The notes beneath the pieces were generated by a model that was not told the origin of the DNA, searched no databases, and worked only from the letters and a program-made list of their open reading frames with translations. This document shows, one piece after another, positions 11,119 through 25,084 of a DNA stretch of 64,000 nucleotides (the first letter of the stretch is position 1; the number at the start of each line of letters is the position of its first letter). This DNA comes from Epiperipatus broadwayi (lineage: Eukaryota > Onychophora > Udeonychophora > Euonychophora > Peripatidae): contig JAQFVV010000032.1 of assembly GCA_028023455.1 (NCBI GenBank), forward strand, positions 3,410,001 to 3,474,000. The letters run 5' to 3'. Position numbers and translations under genes: made by a program.

Positions 11119-14100
11119 ATATATATATATATGAGTCATCAATAAGCACCACCACCATCATCATCAGTACGACAGTTGTTGATACAACATCTTTAACCAA
11201 CAATCCATTAATTATCAGCCAAAAATGCTTTACTGAGAGATAAATATTTTTTAAATATTTTTTTGTAATAAATAAAATACTTATGAGTTTTCTGATAAAC
11301 CAAGATGGGAAGTGCATATTTTTGATAAATATACAGTTTTAATCTACAGAAGATGTGTTAGTTGTTAAATTTAAACAAAATTAACAATTTGATTGTTAAA
11401 TTTTTTTTAAAAAAAAATCAGTTCTAATAAATTTCATTAAGAAGCTTTATTTCAATTTTTTTTTAACTTGTGAGAAATAATGATACTTTCTTAATATTGT
11501 CGTACTTTGGGTCAATTCAGTGTGCTTCTTTTTATCAGCAGCTTTTTTTTGGTAAATTGTCATAATAATAAAAATTTAGGACTCTCCTGTCACAGAACAT
11601 GATACAGTGGACTATTTCTAAAGTAGGGAATCATGCCCTCTCAGAAAGTGTGTGCTAATGGTCATGATATAATACATGCCAGTGACATAAATAAAGTGTA
11701 AATCTTGTAATTATATATATATTTTCATTTTTCTGTTAATAAGTTAGTCCAAAAAAAAAAAGAAAGAAAATAAATTGTAAATATTGTAATTAATTTTTCC
11801 ACAATGATTTTTTTTTTAAAATAATAGTAATACAAAATAAAATGTAAATATTAAATATGATTTTTCCTAGCAGGCATCTTTTGTAAACATTTTTGGGGCC
11901 CCCTAAAACTGCAGATTTATCAAAAATATTGGCTATCATCTTGGTTTACTAAAAAACTTACAAGTACCATAAATATTGTAATTATTTCTTTGCTTTGTGC
12001 AGTTTAATATAAAAGTAGAGTGATAGATAAATGGGCTAAAAGTTTCAGAATTAATTCTCAGCAGTATAAAATAAAATAAAACAAACACACAGACAAGTTA
12101 ATAAATTGATACTTAGGTATCATTTGGGTAATGAATTATATGATTATATATATTCTAATGGAAATGAAGTATTACCATATCAAGTTCATGTTGGAAGGCC
12201 AAATGTAAATGAATATACAAATGGATAACTTATAATATTATTCTAGTCACACATGGTGAATATATTTTAAATTGATTGGATAACCATATTTCTTAATATC
12301 ATCTTTTTGGTGTTTGGCCTGGGGGTGAGATGATGATAATGGATTTATGCATTAATGAGCACAGCTCAAATAGACATTATATCACTCTAATCACAATGTG
12401 ATAATCAAACTCCTTCAATATCTATTAGTATTTATAATGTTAGCTCTTATCTCCTTAATTTATCTAATAAACTAACTAATATTAGAATTTATAACTCGCA
12501 TTACAACTGTTAATAAAATTATTCATAGAAAAGATAGTTTTTTTTTTAAATATTCAGTTTTATTATTATCTAATTTTGATAATATATATATCATGTTCAC
12601 AGCTTATAGTAATATGTTTTTATTAACAGTTGTATATTACCTTAGCTCAGAAAAGAAGGAAACTATTTATAGCTGAACTTGTATTATGATATATTTAGAT
12701 ATATTTTTGAATACCACATAAAATAAAGAAGCAAAACATAGACTTTAAATTTTAATAAAATGAGTAATTTAATAAGATAAACAAACAACAAATTATTGTA
12801 AATACAGTTTAAACCTCAAATAAATAATAAATAACTAAGCTTTTTTTTGACTAGCAATTGATAAATTATTACATAAATATTTTATTCTTAATAACTTTTA
12901 TTTTTTATGTACTTCTTGTTATTTATCCATTGATTGGTATATAAAATAACAACAACAAAAATATGTACACAAAAAAATCTATTCTTACGTTATGCTTATG
13001 TGTGAGAATAAAAAATATACATCAACACATTACTTAGATATATAAAAATTGCATACTTTGAATGCAAATAATTAAAAAGATATATTTTACTAAAAAAAAA
13101 AATCTCACCTTCTTATATTCTTAAACTCATTTACAAAACCAGACAAAAAGAAATAAAAATGTACTTACTATTATATACCTATCTGTTTTATGTAAGCACA
13201 TATGAATTCCGGGATTTGAGATTTTTTTTGGAAAGGAGTCTTAATAATACTCTTGTCATTTCCCCATATCTTTTTAAAGATATTAGCATCTTGTTGAGTT
13301 GCTTTTAAATTTTTTTATCACATTTACTTTTTTATTCTCCATATAACTTCGAATTAAAAAAATAAATAAAAAATAGACATTTGCCTGTAGTTCCAGTTAT
13401 CATCATTTGGCTTGGATATTATATAACTTATGTTTAAAGATTGGCTTTCATTTTTATTATAAAAAGTCTCACTTCAGACAGGCTTTACACACACACTAAT
13501 GTCCCAATGGTTTTTATATGTTCACATTTTCAGGTAAGAATTGTAATATATGGTGGTTAAAAGGATAATCTAGCTCTTCTTTATTGATGTTACTATCAAA
13601 TAGTGAATATTGTCCATTTTTTATACTGGAATATAATTGCTTAATCGCTAAAAATTATTAATAAGGTCAATAATCTTACATCAATGATCAAAATCTAAGT
13701 TATGGCTGAAATAATTTTAATACCAACCTGGCAAAAACTTTATTTAGTAATTAATGTCACCTGATCAAAATGAATCAGGCAAAAAGAGAAAGAAGATAGA
13801 TAATAAAATATATGAGATTTTTTCTTATTTTGCTTTCTTCTCTTTTAATTAGAATGACCTTTTCAAGATAATTCAGCATTTTTATTTATAGATTAACCCT
13901 TTTGTATTTTTCTAACAGTTTGACAGATTTCTTTGTTCTCACTAGATTTAAACTTTCAACTTTTACTTTAATATTAATACATTATTATTTATCAGAACAT
14001 AATAAATTTGACCTCATTTGATATATATTTTTGTTTAGCAATTAAATAAATTTAAAAAAATCATATTTGATTTTCAAAATTATTTTAAAAATTAAATGTT

Positions 14101-14880
14101 AACTAAAACAAAATGTTGTCACATCATCAAATTTCAGGTGGAGCAAATTCAATTGACAAAATGAAACTAATCTTCTTTGTTTGTTGTTTGTCTTAAAAGT
14201 CTGAACAAACTATTTTTAATGTCTAGCAACTCTATCAATTTATGCTTTAAAAGTTTAAAATTTTTTCATAATTTTTACAATATTGCTAAATGTTATAATA
14301 GTCTTTTGAGTGACATCATTTCTAGATAGTTGTATTTCCCATGACCATTACACAGAAGAGTATATTCTTTTATATTTATAAATAAAACATTTTTATAAAA
14401 AATAAATATGTAATAATATATATTTTTGACTTCTAATTATTATTACACAGTTATGATACAAAAATAGTCATAAACATTAAAAAAGAAATCAAGTTTTTAG
14501 AACATCATAATATTTTCTTGAAGTAATTTAGCAAAATTTGAGATTACCACATATATAATAGACATCATCATTGACTTTAAGAAATTTTGAAGACCTCTTA
14601 TTCAATTATCCTGTCATCTTTTAATTTTTTTTGAAATTAAAATATCATAAAAAAAATATACATGAATTTTAAGACTGTAAAAAGCAAAAGCTTCACAAAA
14701 TTTCTCAGCAGAGGGTGAAAAATGTAAATATAATTTCTTGACTTTCAGCCAAGAAAGTTTCATAATTAAAAGCAGAATAATTAAAAATCTTTCATTCAAA
14801 AAATATAAACAACCTAATCTTAAAAACTATTCATTAATTATATTTGATTGATTATTCGGAAATTCACAGAAGAAAAATTC
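11119..14880. other. AT-rich non-coding stretch, no gene seen
   Basis: Long A and T runs and short low-complexity ORFs only. No repeat shared with the rest of the window was recognised. It could be intron or intergenic. Confidence 0.5.
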
Positions 14881-15068
14881 ATTGTTACATTTTCATTTAC
14901 CATTGTCAAATTCCCTCCACTCACAACTTTGACACCATCCATTTCAAATAAATACACTAATAGTTTTGAAAATGATTAGTAATAATTATTAGTGTATGTA
15001 TCTGATATGGATGGCATCAAAGTTGTGAGTGGAGGGAATTTGACAATGGTAAATGAAAATGTAACAAT
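14881..15068. repeat. long near-perfect fold-back (62 bp arms)
   Basis: Arms 14881-14942 and 15007-15068 are reverse complements at 60 of 62 positions. The two mismatches lie near the loop end. The 64-base loop contains a further inverted pair (atacactaata at about 14952 and tattagtgtat at about 14987). The arms are clearly less AT-rich than the surroundings (ccctccactcacaactttga). It has no transposon-type terminal motif that I recognise. It could be a small fold-back mobile element or the source of a long hairpin RNA. Confidence 0.95.
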
Positions 15069-16161
15069 TTACTCTAGATAAATACTTTGCATATAATAGA
15101 GATATATGAGAGATAGTGGCCTGGGCAAACTGATGAGTGCTGGTTTAGCACAAAATGCATCTTGGGGGGCATTTGTCTTTTATTATATTTTTATTTATAT
15201 GAATTTAAAAAGAATGGGGAAGTATGGAGATGTTTATTATATCTATAAAGAAAAATTCAATATAAAACTACCCCCCCAAAGAAAAATGCTTTTTTTCTCT
15301 ACGCTTAACAAACTGGAATATCTTATTTATTTTATAATAATAAGAAAATCACACAATATTTTCTATAATTAAACAACATTTACTAACTGTGATTAAGATA
15401 GATCCTTCTATAAGGAATACACATTTATTATAACAAGAAAAAAATACTAGGTTTAACTAATATATCATAATGTACTGGTACGATATGTATAAATTTAGCA
15501 AGTGTTTGCTTTTATTACTATATTTAATATTTTTATTTTCAGTATTCAGTTAAAAGTTGCCATCTCAATCTAAAACTATCCATCTTATTTTGGCATAAAA
15601 TTTACTTGTTTCTTTGAATTTCTTTTGAAGGTGAACATGTATTCTATTCCATTTTACACAATGACATAAGTTTTCAAATTAAATTATTTCACATTACTAA
15701 CTTGTATTAAAACAAATTCCAAATTACAGGAACTCATTTTTCAAAGTATTTGAATTACCTTCAGATCAGAAATACTTACCAAATTTGCCTGAAGATGTGA
15801 GATGATAAGATTTTTGTTGCAATTATATGTTGGATTATTTCTATCATCTAATATTAAATGTCTTTAGAAAAATTCAAATTTTATTTAAATTTTCCAAATA
15901 CATTCATTCACTTGTTAGACATAGCACACAGGTTAATAAATAACTCAATGTTTGTAGTATTATTATCCTCTCTTCGTTAGGTAATGCTGGTTTATCAATG
16001 ACAATACTAATATGGTAATAGAACCTGGACCTTTAGATTCTTGAATATTGAATTTTAAGGAAACATTCTAACCAACAATTTATTATAAAAGTTTTATTAT
16101 CCATTACATCAAACCTGAAAATAAACTCATTTTATAAAAATATAATAAAAAAAAAAGTCAA
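15069..16161. other. AT-rich non-coding stretch
   Basis: An 88-codon open stretch at 15106-15372 has a low-complexity Tyr/Lys/Ile composition and no recognised domain. I do not call it a gene. Confidence 0.5.
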
Positions 16162-16262
16162 GCATTGATAGCTGAGAAGTCAGCACAGCCGCCTTGCAAG
16201 CAAGCAGTTGGTTGTTGTGGGTTCACCTCCAGGCCGATGCTATGACATATGGAAAAGAAAAA
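16162..16262 (+). repeat. tRNA-Ala-like SINE, copy 1
   Basis: It begins GCATTGATAGCTGAGAAGTC and ends AGGCCGATGCTATGACAT followed by an A-rich tail. It matches the copies at 35.3, 35.5 and 63.5 kb. The first seven and last seven bases of the tRNA-like part (GCATTGA and CCGATGC) pair like an acceptor stem. This is the most diverged of the four copies, with a four-base duplication (caagcaag) in the anticodon arm. Confidence 0.8.
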
Positions 16263-17531
16263 ACAAAGGCAGATTATTTAAATGATGAAAATCTTTAAAA
16301 ATATCATTAGTATACTTAAAAATTTATCATTTTCAAGGATTCTACTAAAAATAAGTTTTTTTCCCCAAAATATTAAATACAAAAGTGCTATTGAAAGTAT
16401 AAAAAATTAACTTATGTTAATATTGCACTGAGTTTGTCTATTATTAATACTGACACTATTAACTCAGACAACTCTAAGTCACAGTTACCATGGCAATGTT
16501 ACTATTGTAATTCATTTGTGAAAGGAAACTTCGAAATTTTATAGAGTCAAATATAACTTTGACTATTGCATTCTTCCAGTCAAAAGCAATATCCTTATTA
16601 TTCTGACTTTTGATGCATTATTTTGACATGAATTTTTCTATTTTTTACTAGTTTTATTAAAATATCTTTAATTCTTTCATGAATTTCTGAAACTTTATTA
16701 TGCTTCATAGATTTAATTCTATATCTCATTTCTTCATTTTAAATTTAGGATAAAGCCCCTCCCCTCATTTTTATTATTATACTAAGAACTACTAACATAA
16801 TACAGTATTCAATTTTAGTATATATATATATATAACATGTAAATGCAGATAAATAATACTAAGCATTTTTGTCATAATAATATAATTTTAAAAAAATTGA
16901 AAGTTTAAATATTGTTTAATAAATTTTTTGAGTCTATATTGCTTTCACCAAACTTTTGATGCTTGGAATTAAATTAGTTATTGAAAGTAGTAGAACATTT
17001 TCAAACATAAATCAGTTAGTCATAATCTTGATTTGCTTTTTATTAATTTAATTTCATGGCTAAAAATAATTTTCATAAAAAAAAAAACTATAGACTTTTA
17101 AACCAAAAGTCAATTTTTAACTGTTTACATTTTGTTTGTCAGCCTCTAGCACTTGGTTGGATTACATTTTCAAATTTTATTTGATCAAGTTTATCATTAT
17201 TTTTTATTATATTTGCATTTACCCATTAATTTACATTTATATTGTTAAAAATATTAAATTTAAATACATGACTGATGGAAGAGTTTTAATTTCAGTTGAA
17301 ATATAAGAAATGTTGCTATACATTGTATCTTAACTCTTATAACTATAATATCCATCTACTAGCTCATACATTATAATGTGACTGACAAAAAGAGGCCTTT
17401 TATTAGTAGTAATTTGGACAGGTCTGCTATAGTTTTGCAGAAATGATCTTATTGATTGCTATATATCAATATACCTTGGCTGTGGATTTAACTTCATTTA
17501 TATAATGGAGATCTCATTTACTAATTAATTT

Positions 17532-17576
<45 letters not shown>

Positions 17577-18112
17577 CATATATATACACATACATAGAGT
17601 GTAGAATACTAAAATATTATGATGCTGAAAAATATGTAATACTGCGAATGGGTACAGCTCCTAAGTACTAGATATGTTAAGGCAGTCTTATAATATTAAA
17701 ATTCTGTACATAAGGATAAATACCAGCTTAAATTTCTATACCTTGTATAGACCATATATTAAACAAAGATCTCTATAAAGGGGCATATTTTAAATCAACT
17801 GAGGGGTTCTTGTAGCTACTAAAATATCTTAGTTGATTTGAAATTCCCTTGTATAGTTATCATTGTATAATCCATGGTTTATATAAAAATTTAGATGATA
17901 GGTAGAAGTGGATTTCTTTTTCACATGTACATAAAGAACATTGATATTAGGAAGTTATATTAGCAGCAAAATAATTTATGAAATATTTTTTGGAGCATCT
18001 TAGCTATACAATACATTTTTTTTTCAATTGTGAATTGTTAAGACATATAGGTAGTCACTATTTTAAGGGAATATTTTCTAATAATATATCATAGTTTAAA
18101 TATTGATTTTAT
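16263..18112. other. AT-rich non-coding stretch upstream of astacin exon
   Basis: It contains a (CA)n-(TA)n compound microsatellite at 17532-17576. I looked for the preceding astacin exon (the propeptide or domain-start region) and did not find one. Confidence 0.5.
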
Positions 18113-18117
18113 GTAAC

Positions 18118-18128
18118 TTTGATACTAG

Positions 18129-18166
<38 letters not shown>

Positions 18167-18176
18167 AATCTAGTAT

Positions 18177-18210
<34 letters not shown>
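18118..18210. repeat. (TA)n-cored palindrome plus second (TA)n tract
   Basis: Arms tttgatactagattta (18118-18133) and taaatctagtatcaaa (18165-18180) are perfect reverse complements around a TA core. A second uninterrupted TA run follows (18181-18210) and ends directly at the splice acceptor of the astacin exon. Confidence 0.9.
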
Positions 18211-18215
<5 letters not shown>

Positions 18216-18216
18216 G

Positions 18217-18392
18217 TTGTTTTTCATCAATTGGGCGCAGAGGAGGTATTCAAGAAATATCTTTGGATTATTTGTGTGCAAATGAAGGAATAATAATCCA
18301 TGAAATCATGCACACTTTGGGATTTTGGCATGAGCATAGCCGTTATGATAGAGATCAGTATATTGATATCATGTGGGACAATGTTCCAAAAA
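18217..18392 (+). CDS. astacin metalloprotease, internal exon with zinc site
   Basis: This 176-base exon encodes about 58 residues of a peptidase family M12A (astacin) catalytic domain. The zinc-binding signature reads [19 protein letters not shown], matching HExxHxxGFxHExxRxDRD: three His ligands, the catalytic Glu and the Arg-x-Asp-Arg-Asp tail. It is preceded by [16 protein letters not shown], a typical strand before the helix, and a Cys (LCANEG). The exon is set by an AG at 18215-18216 and a GTAAGC donor at 18393. An in-frame stop lies just upstream of the acceptor, so the sequence must be spliced. Both exon boundaries split a codon after its first two bases (start) and first base (end). 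The Met-turn, N-terminal and C-terminal exons were not found nearby. The polypyrimidine tract is replaced by (TA)n. It may be secreted or membrane-bound, and may be a gene or a decayed copy. Confidence 0.9.
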
Positions 18393-21300
18393 GTAAGCTT
18401 GAATTTAATTATTTTTAAAATTTAGTTTTAAGTAGATAAACAGAATTTGGAAATATTATTATAAAAATCTAACTGACTTTTATTTATTATATTAGTAAAT
18501 ATGATTAATTTTTATATTCATTATTGATTTATGATGTGTATTAAGTTGTTTAAAGTAAAATGTTACCTGGATTTAAAATGAAGTAAACAAATAGAAAAAA
18601 AGCAAATAAATAAATGTTTACAATGCAATAGACATTGTTAATATTTTGAAACCTACAATGTTTTATTATATATATACTACAAACCTAGGAATCTACATAT
18701 ATATAATTTCGTGGAAGGAAATTATTCTTCACACATGCGCTATTAAATATTAAATTAACTTGCACTCTCTCATCAATAAATGTTTTCGAAGCATACATGG
18801 TCCATTTATGTTTAGAGACTTTTTTTTCCCCCCAAGGCAAATACTCTTAAGTAAAGAAATAACAAATTACTATGGTGGGAGTGTATAATAAAACTAAAAT
18901 AACATTATTAATTAATATAGCTAGTAGAGTTCGGAATATATATATATATATATATGAGTAGAGTGCAATTTTAATAGCATAACATTAAAACTAGGTCATG
19001 AAGTAAAAGAAATAATAAACAAAGGAGTGGTGGTACTGACATAATGGCAGAGAAATCAAAGATGAGGTCATGCTTCTGGACAAAAAACGAAGTCTAAGGG
19101 CAGTGCTTAGAGAAGTGTGATTAGGCATGGTGTGGCCCAGGCTTACTGGAGTCACTGATGTGCAGAGGTCTTTTTATATGAAGGAGGTCCTGGAGAGCTC
19201 AACTATCTGCAGGACAGAACAGAAAGACAAATCCATGGGTTCGATCTTGTTGCAACCCCAGATTAGAAGCATGTAATATATATATTTCATGACAATAAGC
19301 CAAATGTCAGTAACACAGTATGGATAAATGTTATTAAAAACATTGAATAAGATTTCCTGCTTTAATAATAAATGATCCCTTGTTTTAATGCTATGACTTA
19401 TACAAATAATACGCTATGCTGTTATAATATATTATAATATATATATATATAGGAAAGATTTCATTTAATAAAATATACATTAAGATTTGACCCCCTCTTT
19501 TTCTGCTATTTAAAATAATTCAATCCCACCTTTTTTGATTTTGATAATAACTAAAATATTTAAACATTTGATATTTTAAGAGTATGAAAAGTAAAAGAAA
19601 CTAGCAACTAATAGGTCACCCTTTCAGAATTTAATAAATAATATTTTAATAGATTTCAAAGCACTAATTAGCTTGAGTGATAGATTTATTCCATGTAGAA
19701 AATACTTCATTCTATTTGGAGTTGCACAAATAACAATTTTTATAATAAAAACCAACATAAAATGTTGATTTGTGAAAACAACCTGATGAACATATTAATT
19801 AATCATACAATATATTTTGAGTGATGTTAATAACCTTAATTCATGGGGGTTTACTTAAAAAAAAACAAAGAAAATATTTTAGAAATTTAGCTCATCAGAT
19901 TGCTTGAGATTGGCATATTAATAAAAACAAAAGCATACATATAAAATCAAGTAATAAATTAATAACTGCATCAAAGTTAAAAAAAGTTAGAGCATATAAG
20001 ATAGGATCAGATTTAAAAAAATCATTTGAGAGCATTTTACATATTAGAAAGAGATAAAATTAAACAATATGGTAAGAGAAATCTTGATAGCAGGATTTGA
20101 GATTAGTTAGACTAGATATACTTTCAGGTGATGGCTTAAAATAATTTACCTTGCACCATTTTAAGAGTCTATTTTCAAAGTCTGGCTCATACATGGCAGT
20201 TTAAGGATCCATGTGAGTTCTTAGGTGGCAGCAAGCTTCTATTCAGCACTCCATAATCTCTGGTCAAGCTTTTACTTTATTCTTAGGCAGCAGAATGGTA
20301 TGACAGTGGAAATGACACCACAAGAATGGTGATTGGCTTCTACTTGACCATCATTTTAAGTTTTACAGTGACATGGAGTATGTTAACAATGTAGTTCTCT
20401 CAATAGAAGCTATCTCCCTTGGTGTTTAAAATCAGCCCATTTTATATCCTGCTTAGATATTTGTGGAATGCTTTTAACTTCTTATTTCTAGTTTAAACTC
20501 TAATCTCTGATCTAACAAAATCTTACATTTTCTTTGTCCATTGTTTTTTTTGAAGATGCAATCATTAGATAACATTGATTTGACAAAAATATTTATAGCA
20601 AAAGTAAAATCTATTAATCTGATTCCCCACTTTATTTTCAGCAAAACTTTAATTAAAAATTCCTTTCCCATATTAAAACAATATATTTCCACCCTTTTAA
20701 TTATTTTTGGACAATTAATGGTTGCATCTTCCATCTTGAATTTTATAAAATATACAGCTTAATAAAAAAAATAATTAAAAAAAAGTTTTATAAACGATGA
20801 TGTATAATAAAATATTTATAAAATTAATATTTGGTTATTGTGTTTGCTTCTGTAATATATATACACATCTGCGCCACACTTATGTATTTTAATGTAAAGA
20901 AAAAAAATTAATAATAAAAAAAAATATTGAAAAGCTAAAATTTATAATTTTGATGCGCACTTCTCAGAAATATATACATGAAATATAAACATAAATACAG
21001 GACCAAGACGAGACATAGAATTTAAATATTGGTTAGTAGTTAGTGAGTGGATAGAACTATGAAGCTCAATCTTGGGCTATGATTGACTGATTCAATATAC
21101 ATGCAATTCTACTTTTAAAACACATGTTTGACATAAAATTAAATTAACAAAATTTCTAAATTAATTTGCAGTAAAATGTTTTAAATGAAACCCCCTCTTA
21201 GTCTATTACATATCTAAAACATAGCAAAGTACCTGTTTCAATATATAGCTTCTTTCTTGCAATGGTTTGGTAATCAATTTATAATTTAATAAACTATCAT

Positions 21301-21787
21301 TTATTATATTATACATATCAAGATATTCAATAGCTTAATTCTTTTTTTTTAAATAATCCATTTCAACCCATTTAACTTGTTTAACTGATCTACAAGACAA
21401 TTTCTTTTATTGTCATATCCACAAACAAAAATATTACCAACATATCATATGTAAATTTTAATGCTAATATTTTAAGAAATTACACTTTTAAAGATATTAA
21501 AATTTACAAAAGATGGGCATGACAATAGTATCAATTATCTTGTAGATGAATTAAACAAGTTAAAAAGTTTGAAACAGACTATTGAAAAAGAATAGAATAA
21601 AGCTATTAAAAATCTTGATTTGTATATTATAAGATATGATGATATATTAAGTTATAAATTGTTAATTAAACAATTACAAGAAAGAGACTGTAATATACTA
21701 TTTTAAAGAAGCTGAAAGTTAATGATAAAAAATAGATTTCTATTCCATATGTGTTAAATATTCAGGCTAATTAAAAAAAATATATAT
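18393..21787. other. AT-rich stretch downstream of astacin exon
   Basis: It opens with the 5' splice site of the astacin exon and is probably intron. A GC-richer island at about 19020-19265 (containing gggttcgatcttgttgcaacc) stands out but was not identified. No next astacin exon with an SxMHY Met-turn was found. Confidence 0.5.
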
Positions 21788-23482
21788 TGTACCAGGTTCG
21801 AATATGTGCTGTCGAAACACTGGCCTCTTAGCCAGAGAAGAACAAACTCAGAGAGTATGTATGCCCAAACAATAGCTATAAAATATATAACTAGCATTAC
21901 ATTTCCAGGACATAACTTCTTCTCAACTGTTGAGTTCAACATCAGAGCTCAAAGCACTTTTTTTGTTTGTGTATAAACACGGGCACCAGTTAATTATCCA
22001 AGAATGAATAAATAACGGCTTTGAGCAATGGCCACTAACTCAACACCTAAATATCCATGACTAGCTTAGCTGTTTGTAATCATTAATAGATTATACATAA
22101 TTAGTGGTTAAAAGAATTGATAAAAGAATTATAAAAGGAATTTATAAAAAAATTGGTAGAAGGAATTGATAAAAAAAATTGACCGGCAAATAAAATTTAA
22201 TTTTAAAGACAATTTATTAACTAACATTAATTTACTAAATTTAAACATCTTTATAATTTTTTAACTAATATAACACATGCACATTTTAAATTAACATTTC
22301 TAAACTAGTTTAAATATTCTTGTAGATTTTAATAATAGAACACTGGTTTTTATATAATTTAACTAATAACACTGATATAATGATCACGCACATATTAACT
22401 CATACACTCACATATATAATAATAAAGTATTACATAGCATTTGAAACTTAAAATATCTATAGTTCATTTTATGTATGATTATATAGTTTAAATTACTTGT
22501 CTCTGTAGGATTTACGAATTACAGTGGTGGCTACTATATATAAAAGAGAACAATAAAATGTTTTACCTAGGATTTTTGGAATGTGGATATTACTTGTTGT
22601 TGACTGCTTCTGATGGAGTATATCTAACCTGTTAGATTTGACATTTCTTGAAGAGATTTGATGCTAATCCATTGGTTTTATTCCTGGAGACAGTCGAACA
22701 TTGGCGGAGGATTTCTGAGCTGTTATGCAGACATTATTTCATGGGCAGGTTTTGATGATCTTGTTAAACTAAAAGGCTGAAGTAAAGTGTATATTTCCAA
22801 AAGCTGCGCAACACTGCATTTTTGCTTCTGGATACATAATATAAACTGCAGTGTTATCTGAACTTAAACAAGACTGTCACTGGAAAGTAGGCTGAACTGA
22901 CATCTGATAAAAATCTGGCTATTTATATATGCAAAGTGTTTTTGTTTTAATATCCTCTGGCAGTGTGTGTTGTTAAAATTTCATTGATAATTAATCCTTT
23001 GACAACGTGTTTTTGAAGATTGTTTAATTAGTAGTAGCTTTCATAAATGTGTTGTTTTTATATCTTTAATTAGTAGCCTACTGCTGGTGTGGTTTTTTTA
23101 AATCTTTATTTAACTTAATAGCCATCACTGTGTTTTCCAAATATAATTTCTTTTTATCTTTCATTTATATATATATATTTAATGTTATTCTAACACGCAT
23201 ACATTTATTTACACTCACACGCATGAATATAATTTATTATAATAAGCTTGAATGAAAAGAGATTTATATTTTTTAAACTTTAAATTAATTATTTTTATGA
23301 ATACTAATTAGAAAAACTGTTTACTTCCTTTTATAACACTTTTAGTTTGACCTTTTCTAACGAAACACTTCTCTCCCCTTCTGATTAATTAATTGTAACT
23401 TTTATTTCAAAACTTTTACGAAAGATTATTTTCAATAATTTTTTTAGATAAATTAGTATGTGCCAATTTCAATATTGGTACA
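21788..23482 (-). repeat. E2 LTR, left copy (3' LTR)
   Basis: It aligns throughout with 26211-27896. Shared landmarks include tgtgctgtcraaacactggc near the start and tttgatgctaatccattggt in the middle. Confidence 0.85.
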
Positions 23483-23512
23483 TTACACCACCTTCCCTTT
23501 GAGAGTAAAATG
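23483..23512 (-). promoter_or_regulatory. E2 polypurine tract
   Basis: The minus strand reads CATTTTACTCTCAAAGGGAAGG and then GTGGTGTAA before the LTR start TGTACC. Its purine-rich core and position fit a plus-strand priming tract. A near copy occurs at 2195-2228. Confidence 0.65.
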
Positions 23513-23752
23513 TGTCATTTTTGACCATTTTATCTCTGACAACTTTAAATCTTAATTCCAAATATTTACTGTTTTTCTAAGTTTGCTTTTTAATATCTTT
23601 TACTTTCCATACTAAGGGCAATCTCCAATGTTACTTTTCTTCTTTCAATGCTGGTAACATTGCTTACAATGTTCTGAGTCCTGGATAGTGACCACGAGGA
23701 CAAACTAATTTTGTGGCAGAGGGATCTTTTATAAATGAAGCTTCAGCTGCTG

Positions 23753-23944
23753 ATTCTCTTGATCAGACTTTAACTATCAAAGGTCGCTGCAAATGGCAGG
23801 AACTTTCAAATGTTCATTTTCAACTTATGCTTTGGAAAACAATTGCCAATTCTCTTGATCGGACTTTGACTAAGAAGAGGTCACTGCGAATGGCAGGAAT
23901 TTTCAACTGTTCATTTCCAACTTACACTTTGGAAAATGAGGTAC
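23753..23944. repeat. 96 bp tandem duplication inside E2
   Basis: Two head-to-tail units start at 23753 and 23849 (attctcttgatcrgactttr). They differ at a modest number of sites. The plus strand remains open through both for 84 codons, with no recognised domain. Confidence 0.85.
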
Positions 23945-24315
23945 GAGATATGGGAATTCTTCCCTGAACAAGATACTTACAACTTACTCTGGTTGTTGCC
24001 AGTGTGCATTTTAAAAAGGAATGATTCCAGCCAATCTGTTACAGGTACTAAAATTTATCCAGTTGACAGCTTTAAACTTATCCTTAACTAAAACATTTCT
24101 ATACTACCCTCATTCCCTTTAGTTTCAAACCCTTATACACTCCTAATAACTTAGATTGACTTTATATTATTTATCACTAATCCTACAATATTATTTTGAA
24201 TACACATGAACATTACTTTAACATATTTATTTATATTATTCTGAACTATTATGAACATTATCTTACATATTTATTTAATTATACTATTATTTTTTAAACA
24301 ATTACTTTAACTTCT

Positions 24316-24870
24316 TTATTTACGTGCATATATTCTAAAAAAAACAACTTTTATTTTATTTAATCTTACAATACTATTCTAAACTCTTATGAATATTATT
24401 TATATTACCATATTATTTTTTAAACATTTGTTTACCTTATATATTAACATACGTGTACTTAGAAAACTCTTTTATTTTACTGCTCTTCATTATTATACAA
24501 ATATTTTATTGGACTTGATTTCTTTAAACCATTTATTTATTTCCTTTTATTAACTTACGTATATTCAAAACTATTTTATTATAACATGCGTGTACTCAGA
24601 AAAACAAAACTGTTTTACTTTATTACGATTCATTATTACACTGATATTATATATATATTTTTTTGACTTGACTTTAAATCATTTATTTACTTCCTTTTAT
24701 TACTGTGCGTGTATTCCAAAAAAAATCTATTAGTTTATTACGAGTCATTCTTTATTATTAATTACTACAGATATATTACGCTTATTTATTTAACTTGAGT
24801 TTATTGATTTTATTTGACCTATATTTACAAACATTTTTCTTAATTACTTTATGTGCGTGAAAAAAAAATC
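24316..24870. repeat. degenerate tandem array inside E2
   Basis: A motif like ttacgtgtattcaaaaaaa recurs near 24318, 24446, 24551, 24585, 24704 and 24847, mostly 100-145 bases apart and embedded in T-rich filler. It looks like an old tandem array of a unit of roughly 120 bp. The boundaries are approximate. Confidence 0.55.
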
Positions 24871-25084
24871 TTTCATTTTACGAAGCCTCCATTATCATTA
24901 TTACTTTCAAACATTTAATTTATTATTATTCATTTATTTTTTAATTTATTGTCTTAAGTTTTAAATGGAAGTTTCAGATTTAATTTATCAGATTATTAAC
25001 GTTAAAATAATCATATTCATGCTCATTGTCCATTTCCGGTCCTTTTTGTTTATTTCCTTTTCTATTCCGCCCATTTACTAACTT

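Noticed and set aside
19020-19265. GC-richer island as a possible exon or SINE
   Set aside because: No consistent reading frame with splice sites and no second copy in the window. Left unassigned.
23713-23967. 84-codon plus-strand ORF in E2
   Set aside because: It is an open frame through a 96-bp tandem duplication, with no domain and antisense to the element. Recorded as a repeat only.
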